Shown one piece after another: positions 55,176 through 64,000 of a stretch of 64,000 nt of DNA. The stretch is taken from NCBI GenBank assembly GCA_036346355.1, contig CM070577.1:78142509-78206508 (forward strand), in the 5' to 3' direction. Numbering within the stretch: position 1 is the stretch's first letter; each line of letters starts with the position of its first letter. Source of the stretch: Rhipidocladum racemiflorum (Eukaryota; Streptophyta; Magnoliopsida; Poales; Poaceae). The notes beneath the pieces were generated by a model. It saw only the letters and a program-made list of their open reading frames with translations, was not told the origin of the DNA and did no database searches. Both the position numbers and the translations under genes were made by a program.

Positions 55176-56135
55176 TGTCGGCGTAAGAGCCAATAGACAC
55201 CTCCGAATCGGGTGTATATGAAGTTCAAACGAGGGGCTTTCGTGGAGATTGCTCGAGAGATGGAGAAAAGGGATCAGCGGCGAAGCTCGCAAGGAGATGC
55301 TGAGGTTTATCCAGGTTCGGGCCCTCCTGAGAGTAATAGCCCTAGTCCTGTCTGGGTGTTCTTGCTTGTGTTCTTGGGAGAGACTAAAATTATCCAACCA
55401 AAAAAAATCTTCGAACCCCCTCTCCCATGCACCCCAGCTCCCTTTTATACTTGGGCTGCCTGGGGCGCATGAGGGACTTACATCAGTGTACCACCCTTAT
55501 TACACTGCCATTTAATGCACCTGTCACTATTCTTGAGTTCCACTCAATGCTTCTGACACAGCCGACTTTGCCCCGGCCTCGGGACCCGTGTGCCTGCCGG
55601 CTCTGCACGCCTTGCCAGGGTGGGGATTTCGCCATGACGTCACCCGTAATAAATGCGCGCATTGGGAACACGCGCTGTCACACTGTGGCCTTCATTACCT
55701 CCACTTAATGTGCACGATACGCATTAAATGCCCTTGACCCTCTGTGCGACGGCACAGACCGCTAGGTGGCCTCGAATCGAGCGCCCGTAGCGTGCCTCGA
55801 ACGCCATCATCTGTCCCGCTGGCGATCACCTTATCGGCGCCAACGGTGGCTCGACACCACCTGGTCCCGGGCGATCACCTTGCTGACACCAGCGGCGTGG
55901 CTTGGATGCCACCTATCAGCTGGGCGATCACTTTTACTGACCGCCAGCGGCGTGGCCTGAATGCCACCTGTCCGTTGGGCGATTACCTTTCTTGTTGCGG
56001 TGGCGTGGTGCGAATGCTACATCCTTTGGGCGATCACCTTTCTTGACCGCCCGGTAGCGTGGCTCGAACGCCACTGTCATCGGCGATCACCTTTACTGTG
56101 GTGAAGTGGGCACCCTGGTGTAGAATACACCAACA
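55176..56135 (-). repeat. Element B 5' LTR, 960 bp
   Basis: Upstream LTR for minus-strand gag-pol. Compared with the 3' LTR it has two more GGCGATCACC units; otherwise the sequences are close. It is flanked on the right by the CAAAG duplication. Confidence 0.92.
55775..56095. repeat. About 50-bp minisatellite in the B 5' LTR
   Basis: Six imperfect units contain GCGTGGC-CGAA-GCCAC, a short variable link, and GGCGATCACCTTTCTTGACC. GCGTGGC and GCCAC words within a unit can pair. The 3' LTR (37800-38035) has four units. Confidence 0.85.
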
Positions 56136-56140
56136 CAAAG

Positions 56141-57361
56141 GCTTCAAGCTTTATCAAATGGATGTCAAGAGTACATTCCTCAATGGTTTCATCGAGGAAG
56201 AGGTGTATGTCAGACAGCCTCCAGGATTTGAGAACTCCAAGTACCCTAACCATGTATTCAAGCTTTCCAAGGCTTTGTATGGACTTAAGCAAGCTCCACG
56301 AGCTTGGTATGAGAGGCTTAAGTCCTACCTCTTGAGTCATGGTTTTCATATGGGTCAAGTGGACAAGACCTTGTTCATCAGACATTCAGACTCGGACTTT
56401 CTCCTAGTCCAAATCTATGTCGATGACATTATCTTCGGTGGTTCCTCGCATTTGCTCGTTACTCAGTTTTCAGATGTGATGAGTACTGAGTTCGAGATGA
56501 GTATGATGGGCGAGTTGAGCTACTTTCTTAGCTTCCAGATTAAGCAGACTCGAGAGGGTACATTTTTGCATCAAGGAAAGTACACTAGAGACCTCCTGAA
56601 ATGCTTTGACATGTCTGACGGAAAAGCCAGTGATGACTCCAATGGCCACCACTGCAGTCCTCGAACCTAACGAGGATGGTGAGCCAGTTGATCAGAAGGA
56701 GTTCTGGAGCATGATCGGCTCCCTCTTGTATCTCACTGCCTCGAGGCCCGACATACATTTTTCTGTGTGTCTGTGTGCTCGATTTCAGGCTTCTCCACGC
56801 ATTTCTCATCGCCAGGCGGTGAAACGCATCTTCAGGTACCTTCGAGCTACCATTGACTATAGTATCTGGTACTCTTCCTCCTCCTGTCTATCTCTTAGAG
56901 CCTTTTCAGATCTGAGACTTTCTTTGGCTGTAGGATAGATAGGAAGAGCACTACGCACTGCCAATTCATTGGCACTTCTCTTGTTTCTTGGTCCTCTAGG
57001 AAGCGATCGAGTTGCTCGATCCTACCGCAGAGGTCGAGTATGTTGCAGCGATTCTTTGTAGCAGTGTGCTCTGGATGAGATCGACCTTGCGGGACTATGG
57101 GTTAGCCGCAGAGTGTGTTCCACTTTTCTGTGATAACACCTCTGCCATTCACATTGCTAAGAACCCAGTGCAGCATTCTCGGACCAAGCACATTGATATC
57201 AGGTATCATATCCTTAGAGATCATGTGGAGAAGGGTGACATAGTGCTCCAGCCAGGAGAGTGACCACCAGTTGGTCGACATCTTCACCAAGCCTTTGGAT
57301 AGCTGGTGTTTGTTGCCTTGAGAGGAGAGCTTGGGATTATGAGCCCATATGGCATATATTG
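56141..57361 (+). pseudogene. Element A: RT and RNase H
   Basis: Resumes in frame after element B with GFKLYQMDVKSTFLNG and continues through ALYGLKQAPRAWYERL and the active site IYVDDIIFG (around 56415). A frameshift near 56615 moves to MTPMATTAVL and SLLYLTASRPDIHFSV in another frame. RNase H follows in pieces: DRKSTTHCQF near 56945, then EVEYVAAILCSSVLW, DNTSAIHIAKNPV and HIDIRYHILRDHVEKGD at 57012-57263. The end is GELGIMSPYGIY and a TGA at about 57360, followed by GGGGGAG. Every copia hallmark is visible, but no complete frame. Confidence 0.9.
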
Positions 57362-59180
57362 AGGGGGAGCTGGTTTGTATTATATGTTTATATGTATATT
57401 CAACATTTCCTTCTTCATTCTGGGTATCTATAGGTTGGCTTTCATTTTGTTGAGTTCACTTCACCTAGACTTCTGGCATGCCTCGGCATGGACCTCTCAT
57501 CTTATGCTTTAGGGTGCTATTCTTCTCTTCTCCTCGGTTGAGCTCACTCACAGTCTTTTAGGTCTAGCAGGTGTTGGGCCCCCTGGGTAGACAGGGTCTG
57601 TGTTTGCTCCTGGGTTGGAGTTGGAGATGTAGCTTTCCTATATAAGTCATATGGGGAAGGTGAGAGCGAGTCCGAGTGTTAGTGTTTCTCTTCATCTTAT
57701 CTATGCTCATAGATTACCCATTTGTCAGTTTCTTGATTCCTTCTTCTCTTTTTTGTCTTTCAGGTTTTAGTTGAGTTCTTTTTATTTCTTAGATTCAAAA
57801 TTGCTAATAACTCAACTTGAATCAGATTTGTGCTTAAAATTGACTCACATGTTGAGAGGGAGTTCTTGAAACTGACTTCTTGCATTGCATATAGACTTGT
57901 TTCCATTTCTGAGCTTTATCTTTTATGCAAATGATAAAACTGTGATGTGTTGCACCTAGCTACTTTTCTGAGGATAATTGCTAGTTTAGGTCATACCCAA
58001 TTTAGTATATCATGTGAAACTAGCCAACATTTTAAAATTGAGCTTTCCTGAAAACTTGATGAAACTTGGCTTTTACTTGCTATATTTCTTCACTAGATGC
58101 TTATGCCATACTTAGTGATATAGTGGGTTTCTACTAGAGTCCCTAGAGCAGCTTGGGTTGTCTACATTGTCTCATTCTAGAATCCTCAACATGCTCATGA
58201 TTCTCAGTGCTAAAATGACAAAAAATAACTTATTTGAGCTAAACCTGGACTCAACACTTTTCATTCTCAAGACTGCTTCCCATTGCACTTGGGATGAACT
58301 TGGAATGAATTGTGTATGACCAAAACCACTCTTTTAAGCTTCTTGCTTGAGATGGTTGAAAAAGGCTTGAGTCAATACATTGAAAAATGCAAAGAAACTA
58401 GATGAAGAGAGTGAAGCTTAGGACGCTGTTGTCGATGGCTCCTAGTCGAGGATGTGTTTCACTAAGCCTAACTCTCTAAGATCGTCTTGTACGCGTTAAA
58501 TTTCAAAATATGCATTTAAAAGATAATTGAGCACGAGGCTTCTCTTATGGATTTGTAGCTTCCCAAAGTGTTGACTAGGTTGAACTTTGGTATATCCACT
58601 TGTTCCTTACATTGGCTTTGCTTCTAGTCTTGAAGTAATGCTAAGTGTTGCTATTGTTGAAATCATGCAAAAGTAATATAACTTCTTTTGAGCTAGTTAG
58701 CAAAAATTGAAATATACCATTAGATATGACTTATGATGACATAATCTGAACTTGAGTAGCTTGGTGTCATACTTTGTCTAAGTTGTCACTTGCATAATCC
58801 TCAAAGCTCTTCTAGGTTGCATTTCATCCGAAAATTGCTCTCTTGATGCCTATATTGCCATAAGGGGGAGAAAACGTAGAAAAGGCATCTTAGAGGGAGG
58901 AAAATTAAAAAAATACTTTCTCATGATCATGTTGAAAAATTGTCCTTGCATTTGGATCATGAGCAATTTTGAGCTTCTTGAGAGATTTTTTTGTTTTAGA
59001 GTTTTTTGTCGAAAAACTGTTCCATCTTGTGTTGAGCTCTGAAAATTTTTCATCTAGTTGGTCATGAACTTGCTTTCTATTTCTAATGGACCAAGTATGA
59101 TTTTTGGCAGTCAAATTGCTTTCTTTCTTTAATTTCAAACTCAAATTATGCCTTTTGTGTGATTTGTCAATATACTCATC
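57362..59180 (+). other. Element A: non-coding stretch between pol and 3' LTR
   Basis: About 1.8 kb without a recognisable gene. GGGGGAG tracts at 57363-57369 and 58863-58869 precede the proximal polypurine tract. This long 3' untranslated stretch is typical of Sireviruses, some of which carry an envelope-like frame here; I see none. Confidence 0.6.
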
Positions 59181-59191
59181 AAGGGGGAGAT
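59181..59191 (+). other. Element A polypurine tract
   Basis: AAGGGGGAGAT lies directly beside the 3' LTR start TGAAGAACC. Confidence 0.85.
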
Positions 59192-61346
59192 TGAAGAACC
59201 ATGTGGAGGTTCATCCTTGTTTGTGATGAGTATTTGACTTGTTTTGAGCCTGGGTTGCTCAGGTTTGAGTTTGATTTGATTTGGATTTGAAATGGATTTC
59301 AAATTGAAAGCATTTTGTTTTGCGCCAGACCAAGGAACCAAGTAACAGAGAGTTTTCCATTTGCGCCGGACTAAGTTTAGAAATGATCTATGTTTGCACC
59401 GGACCAAGTTAGGAATGACTTTACACTTGTGCCAGACCATCTCTTTTGCATCGGGTCAAGAAACAGAGAGTTTCACATTTGCGCCGGACAAAAAAGGTTT
59501 GCAAACAGAGAGTTTCACGTTTGCGCCGGACCAAAGGGTGAAAAATCAAGTTTACGCCGGACCAAGTGGTTTTACAAACAGAGAAAATCACGTTTGCGCC
59601 GGACCAACTTTGACACCTTGCAGTAAATCACTTTTTGGATGGTCTTCCCTTGCTCAAAAAATTATTTGGTTTACAGGAAAGTTGTAGAGAATTTCAAGAC
59701 TCAACTTTTTCATGTTGACAAGTTTTCTATTTGAGCTACATAAAAAATAATAAAAAATTGGGAAGGCATGGGTATTTGCGTCGGACCAATCATTGCGAAA
59801 ATCGCATTCGCGACAAACCATTATATAATTCGCGATTTTGGAGGTCTTCCCATGCTAAAAAATTATTTGGTCTACATGAAAGGTGTAGAGAATTTCAAGG
59901 CGCATCATTTTCATGTTGACAAGTTTTTCATTTGAGCAACAGAAAAAATCACAGAAAATCGGGAAGGCAAGGGCATTTGCGGCGGACAAAAATGGTTCGC
60001 GCCAGACAGTTCTGTAATTCGCTATTTTTGAGGTCTTCCCATGCTCGAAAAATTATTTGGTATACATGAAAGTTGTAGAGAATTTAGAGATGCATCTTTT
60101 TTATGTTGACAAGTTTTTCAATTGAGCAACATAAAAAATCATAAAAAATCGGGGAAATAAGTGCATTCGCAAAGGACCAAAAATGATGGTCCGCCGTAGA
60201 TGCTTTGTGCTCTGTTGAGATTTGACGAAAATTTAATATTATTCTTGTGCAATGCTATGTGATGTGTTTTCCTTGTCTATGATGGATGCAGGGCTCTATT
60301 TGGTGGTCATGGTGAGGCGAAGGGAGGTCGAAACTAGGCAAGCGTTGCCGGAGGTTCAAGATGACCGGAGGTCGCCGGAAGATGGCCGAAGATGGAGCCA
60401 GTGCAGTCCAAGGAGGCAAGGAAACAAAGTTTCTGCTAAGCTTGATGCTTTTTAGGTCTAGTAGAACAAAGAGTTGTTGGTCTTTAGAGTTAAAGTAGTG
60501 GTCAAGTTAGCTTCTGTGAGAGGCTTGTTGGACTGATCACTTAAAGATGCTTTGAGAAAGCATGTATAAAAATGAAGCAGTAAAACCCACGTGAGAGAAA
60601 GTGTGTGGATCAAATCTTAACCCTTGGAAGTTAGCTTAGGGTTGAAGCAAGACATCCAAGGGTGGGAATTGATCTTAGAACACTATAAATAGAGGGGAAG
60701 GGGTGCCCTTCTTCTCTGAAGTTTTTGGTGCTCCTTTGAGCTTTGCCACATGAAGTGAGGCTTTGTAAAAACTTCCAAAGAAATGAAATACAAAAACATT
60801 CTCTCCACTCTGAATTTAAATTCTACATTTACATTATGCCTTTACATTACGCAATTTAAATTCAGTCTTTACATTACGCAATTTAAATTCAGTCTTTACA
60901 TTCTTGCAATTTAAATTCCGCAAGTTGGATTTGCCTCCCCTCCTTCTACTTGCTTCTGGTTCTTAGTGTCAAGGATGAGAGATTGATTGGATGAGTCTTC
61001 ATTTAGATCATATCCCAATCCTCTAGGCAATCCTTGTTTCGAGTTTTGCGAGAAATCGATCTTTTATGTCTATTGATGAATCCTTGTTTGATCATGTTTT
61101 GATGGGTTTCTTTGTGACCTCTAGCTTGCTGTGACTTGTGGGAAGGTATCCAAGTTCATCTTAATCTTCAAAATCCCACGAGCAAGCCTAGATCACATAT
61201 TTGCTCTTTTGCCTTAGGAGAGACTTTTTGCTCCAGGTTCTTTATTCCTTGCAAGAGAGGTTTAGTTGGATGCTATTTGTCCAGTAGGTGAGGAAGTTTT
61301 ATTTTGGGATCATTCACCCCCCTCTGATCGCTAGTCCGATCTTTCA
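59192..61346 (+). repeat. Element A 3' LTR, 2155 bp
   Basis: Complete copy, starting TGAAGAACCATGTGG and ending CACCCCCCTCTGATCGCTAG and GATCTTTCA. It includes the 167-bp tail missing from the 5' LTR. Compared with the 5' copy it has one extra unit of about 39 bp (TTTGCGCCGGACAAAAAAGG region near 59480) in the GGACCAA array. TATAAATAG at 60683-60691 matches the 5' copy. Confidence 0.93.
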
Positions 61347-61351
61347 CTCTT

Positions 61352-61748
61352 ATGTCTGTTTTCCAACATACGACATGGATCAGATGCAAGCCCAAAGCTT
61401 TGAAGAGATGTTACCGTAGCTAGCATGCATTGTGAAAGGAGATTAAAATGTAGAAAGAAAAACACAGAGAATTCTTCATGTGTGTGTGCGCACCTACAAC
61501 GAACAGTGTGAACAGGCAAGATCTAACACCCCTAGTTCTTAAAAGAAAAAAAAAGGAAATTGACCTGCATCTGTAGACGATGATTGACGCTTCGTGCCAC
61601 AATGATGCGTACCGCCATTGTTAATTTTAGTTTTTAATGTTATTCTTTAATTTCAAGATTAATATTTACCATTTTTTTCCTTCTATATATCTTTTCTTTA
61701 ACTATTTTCAATATCATTTACTACAATTGAATAGAGTAAAATATAGTA
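61352..61748. other. Flank right of element A
   Basis: AT-rich. It contains the candidate exon 1 at 61565-61618 and a minus-strand TATA-like ATATATAG at 61683-61690, about 65 bases upstream of its ATG. Nothing else is recognised. Confidence 0.4.
61565..61618 (-). CDS. Candidate first exon of a small host gene split by element A
   Basis: The minus-strand ATG at 61618 has a good plant context (AACAATGGCG). The exon encodes MAVRIIVARSVNHRLQMQ and ends at CAG|GTCAAT, a good donor in phase 0. A TATA-like word lies upstream. On this model element A (29912-61346) sits in the intron and the exon at 29285 completes a protein of 57 residues (or the alternative frame ending at 29108). The protein is not recognised. 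The evidence is splice-site context only, so chance is a real possibility. Confidence 0.25.
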
Positions 61749-61989
61749 CTCTCTCCGTTTCTTTTTATAAGGCGTATTTGGTTTCGTTAGGACAAGACTT
61801 TGACCAACGATTACTTCATTAATATATCATTTATGCAATATAAAATCATAATTATATATAAGTACTTTTGAATACAAATCTGCTAATATCAATTTTGTGT
61901 CATAAAAATTATATGCTAATAGAGTAATTATTGGTCAAAGCCTTGTCTTAACGAAACCAAATACGCCTTATAAAAAGAAACGGAGGGAG
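61749..61989 (+). mobile_element. Stowaway MITE 1
   Basis: 241 bp with ends CTCTCTCCGTTTC and GAAACGGAGGGAG, flanked by TA on each side (61747-61748 and 61990-61991). The inverted repeats extend inward through TAAGGCGTATTTGGTTTCG and AGGACAAGACTTTGACCA. This is the Tc1/mariner-derived Stowaway type. Non-coding. Confidence 0.93.
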
Positions 61990-62022
61990 TACCATCTAAA
62001 GGTAGAATAAAAAAATAATATA

Positions 62023-62263
62023 CTCCCTCCGTTTTTTTATATAAGGTGTATTTGGTTTCGTTAGGACAAGACTTTGACCAACAATTACTCAATTAGCATA
62101 TAATTTTTATGACACAAAATTGATATTAGCAAATTTGTATTCAAAAGTACTTATATATAATTATGATTTCGTATTGCATAAATGATATATTAATGAAGTA
62201 ATCGTTGGTCAAAGTCTTGTCCTAACGAAACCAAATATGCCTTATAAAAAAAAACGGAGGGAG
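62023..62263 (-). mobile_element. Stowaway MITE 2, opposite orientation
   Basis: Same family and same length (241 bp), with TA at 62021-62022 and 62264-62265. Its interior is the reverse complement of MITE 1, so the pair forms a large inverted repeat separated by 33 bases. Confidence 0.93.
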
Positions 62264-62288
62264 TAATTTTTATAGATGTGTTTTGTTA

Positions 62289-63524
62289 GGGCATGTACAA
62301 CGCCATTAATTTCCCCGTCTTTTAGAGCTGAGCTGGCAGAGATTTGTTGACGTGGCGGATGGTTTGAGCGAAAAACAGAAGAGACGTCTCTTCACGAAGC
62401 AACGCCTTCGGGCTCTGCTTCCAACGCCAGAGAGACCGTTGCATCTGCGTTGTACTTGCGCCGCCTCCATCTCCCGTCTCCAACCCTAAATCGATCCAAT
62501 CCGATCCAATCCGATGCGGGTGGCGGCGGTCGGAACGCCGGCCCCCACTCCTTCTTCACCTCCTCCGCCTGCGCCGGCCTCGCAGGCAGCGTCTCAGAGG
62601 AGCCCGACGCTGAACTTGATGAAGCCAACCAAGACGCCCCCGACGGCATCGTTGACGTCGACGTCCTTCTCGACGGTGACAGCGGGGGGCGACGGCAGCA
62701 TGTCGAAGGGTCGGAACCAGCTGGTGTCCTCCGGCAAGCCCCCGCTCGCAACCGGGACCAAGCGCAAGCAGCAGAATTTCCCGCAGCAGCCCTGCGCCGG
62801 CGGCGCGCACTCGAACGCCGCCGTGGCACGATGCCACTGCTCGAAGAAGTGGAAGCAGCGGGCGAAGCGCACGGTGCGGGTGGCGGACATCCCGGCGGAC
62901 GAGTACTCGTGGCGCAAGTACGGGCAGAAGCCCATCAAGGGGTCCCCCTACCCGCGCGGCTACTACAAGTGCAGCACCGTCAAGGGTTGCCCCGCGCGAA
63001 AGCACGTCGAGCGCGCAACCGACGACCCTGCCATGCTCGTTGTCACCTACGAGGGCGACCACCGCCACGCGCCCGCCGCCGGCGACGCCCACGAGGCGTG
63101 AACAATCGTTAGCGGCAGCACCCTAGCATATGCTTCTTTGATTTGTTCTTTCGATTAGTATGAGTAGCTGCTAGCCAGGTGGTAGCTTATGTAAATAATC
63201 AAACAAGAATTATGGTTAATCGCAAAATTTCCTTACTACAAAATCTTGTCTCCTGAGCAGCAATTTACTCAATAATCGGTTAAGTAATGATCTATTTCTT
63301 TATTTGACCAACATTTATATGTATCGGCAATAGCATGTGCGTATACAAAAGCAACATAGATGTGTGCACACTTGATCAAGCAGCATATAGTAGAACTTAA
63401 AGCATCTCATTATTGGGAGACAGTGGTTAGAGACAAACCCACTGTATGAGGAATATTTAATGCTGTCTTTTTGTTTGGATATTTGTGCTAAGAGACACCC
63501 TTGAGCTCTCCTTTGTACATGCCC
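62289..63524. mobile_element. PIF/Harbinger (Tourist)-like element enclosing WRKY
   Basis: The left end is GGGCATGTACAAC, and the right end read inward is GGGCATGTACAAA. Each is flanked by TTA (62286-62288 and 63525-63527), the target duplication of PIF/Harbinger and Tourist elements. Just inside both ends are GAGAC-type words (GAGACGTCTC at about 62382; AGAGACA at about 63418 and 63490) common in Tourist MITEs. Between them lies the WRKY sequence with about 220 bp before and 420 bp after. No transposase. The alternative is two half-lost MITEs that happen to flank WRKY. Confidence 0.6.
62514..63101 (+). CDS. Group IId WRKY transcription factor, 5'-truncated, intronless
   Basis: 195 codons from the ATG at 62514 to the TGA at 63099-63101. 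WRKYGQK stands at residues 133-139 and the zinc finger is C153, C159, H183, H185 (CX5CX23HXH). YSWRKYGQKPIKGSPYPRGY and ERATDDPAMLVVTYEGDHRH are diagnostic of group IId, nuclear regulators that bind W-boxes. A plant zinc-cluster remnant, CHCSKKWKQRAKRTVRV, precedes it at 107-123 but lacks about seven residues (the PAIS-K part) before ADIPADEY. The usual N-terminal calmodulin-binding segment and leucine-zipper part are absent, replaced by a Pro/Ala/Ser-rich stretch. Group IId genes normally have an intron after SPYPR; here the codons run on. This suggests a retrocopy or captured cDNA-like fragment. The frame is intact. Confidence 0.8.
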   Translation: MRVAAVGTPAPTPSSPPPPAPASQAASQRSPTLNLMKPTKTPPTASLTSTSFSTVTAGGDGSMSKGRNQLVSSGKPPLATGTKRKQQNFPQQPCAGGAHSNAAVARCHCSKKWKQRAKRTVRVADIPADEYSWRKYGQKPIKGSPYPRGYYKCSTVKGCPARKHVERATDDPAMLVVTYEGDHRHAPAAGDAHEA

Positions 63525-63527
63525 TTA

Positions 63528-64000
63528 GAAGGGTTAGAAATTAAATTGATATATGTTCAGAAACGGAGGAAGCTGCCGAAAGCTCAGTTGCGATGCGATC
63601 GTGACTCGTGAGAACTTGCTAATCTTGACTCATTATATCCTGTCGGGCCAAGAACGCAGCAAAGCTGTTTCTCGGGATCGGACGGCATTTAATAATTTTG
63701 ACAAAAATTAAGAGACGTACTAGTCAACCTCAAAAACCCTAATCCTCACTTAATGCTACCGTAAGACCAAGCTCATAGGCTGGAGTTGAAGACAAAAGAC
63801 GACAACATAGGAGAAATAAATAGATCAAACACCTGGAAATTCCTATATATTTAAACCCTACTGGGAAAATAGTCCATTTGTGCACACCTACAGGCTTATA
63901 GCTCAACTGTAACAAGTGGTGGAACATGTGCCAAGGTGGTCGCCCTGGCCGAGCTAGCTAGCTAGGTTTGAAGAGAGGTGACTGATATCTCTATATATAA
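63528..64000 (+). other. Unassigned right flank with TATA-like words
   Basis: No gene is recognised. CCTATATATTTAAACC (about 63841) and CTCTATATATAA at the very end (63989-64000) are TATA-like, so a plus-strand promoter for a gene beyond the window is possible. GCTAGCTAGCTAGG at 63953-63966 is a short repeat typical of grass promoter regions. Confidence 0.3.

Larger units (their letters stand above)
37213..56135 (-). mobile_element. Tat-lineage Ty3/gypsy element B, with element C nested
   Basis: Bounded by LTRs TGTCGGCG...ACACC(G/A)ACA, with perfect duplication CAAAG (37208-37212 and 56136-56140). Gag-pol is on the minus strand. An additional gene lies in antisense between pol and the 3' LTR, and pol has a second RNase H-like domain after the first. 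Both are marks of the Tat lineage (Grande, RIRE2 relatives). Without element C and its duplication it is about 10.9 kb. Four in-frame stops and one frameshift in gag-pol leave it non-functional. Confidence 0.92.
29912..61346 (+). mobile_element. Sirevirus-type Ty1/copia element A with nested insertions
   Basis: The outermost element of the right block. It starts TGAAGGACCATG (29912), ends GATCTTTCA (61346), and has a perfect 5-bp duplication CTCTT at 29907-29911 and 61347-61351. The LTRs are about 2.1 kb. Pol order (integrase, then RT, then RNase H) is that of copia. Long LTRs with repeated GGACCAA words and more than one GGGGGAG tract before the 3' LTR fit the Sirevirus lineage. Its own sequence is about 8.2 kb. 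The rest is a solo F LTR (32552-36862) and element B (37213-56135). A deletion has removed the end of the 5' LTR, the primer-binding site, gag, protease and the integrase N-terminus. Confidence 0.9.

Noticed and set aside
57362..59180. Envelope-like gene of a Sirevirus
   Set aside because: Looked for a long frame with a signal peptide or membrane segment on the plus strand; none is present.
62392..63092. Long antisense and alternate-frame ORFs over the WRKY sequence
   Set aside because: These are frames opened by high GC content opposite or beside a well-supported WRKY frame; their translations are Arg/Ala/Pro-rich without domains.

Overview
The window is intergenic DNA of a plant, almost certainly a grass (Poaceae). 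The grounds are Stowaway MITEs ending in CTCCCTCCGT, a CACTA element carrying CAGTGGCGGTT subterminal repeats, Tat, chromovirus and Sirevirus LTR retrotransposons, and a GC-rich WRKY sequence at the right end. I see no tRNA gene, CRISPR array or bacterial feature. Nearly everything is transposable-element DNA in several layers. Most element boundaries below rest on target-site duplications (TSDs) read directly from the sequence.

Left block, 1-20083, mostly minus-strand Ty3/gypsy. Element D (1-6846) enters from the left edge and ends in a 2.5-kb LTR. It sits inside a long LTR of a second family, called F here (6847-10278). Two more F pieces follow, one reversed (10279-11635), and then the 3' LTR (11636-14570) and decayed chromodomain polyprotein of element E (14571-20083). 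E is cut by a 1556-bp hAT-like element. Middle block, 20084-29906: a degenerate satellite of about 39-bp units with two nested duplications (20810-23607), a foldback element, a CACTA element with two 5S rRNA-derived segments (24614-25906), a copia relic and a hAT relic.

Right block, 29912-61346, is one nested structure. Sirevirus-type copia A (TSD CTCTT) holds a solo F LTR (32552-36862, TSD TCTGT) and a Tat-lineage gypsy B (37213-56135, TSD CAAAG). B in turn holds an internally deleted Sirevirus C (38979-46984, TSD GTCAG). C landed in B's antisense gene. The insertion order A, then B, then C is fixed by containment; the solo F LTR is also younger than A.

Flanking sequence, 61352-64000. A small two-exon minus-strand gene candidate may span the whole A insertion, with exon 1 at 61565-61618 and exon 2 ending at 29166 or 29108. 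Two Stowaway MITEs lie in opposite orientation at 61749-62263. An intronless, 5'-truncated group IId WRKY sequence (62514-63101) lies between GGGCATGTACAA terminal inverted repeats with TTA duplications (62289-63524), which suggests capture by a PIF/Harbinger-Tourist element.

No complete, uninterrupted autonomous element is present. Nothing supports a new enzymatic system. The most unusual items are the WRKY capture, the 5S-derived pair in the CACTA element, the copy-number change in B's LTR minisatellite, and the shared GGACCAA hairpin arrays of the two Sirevirus LTR families.
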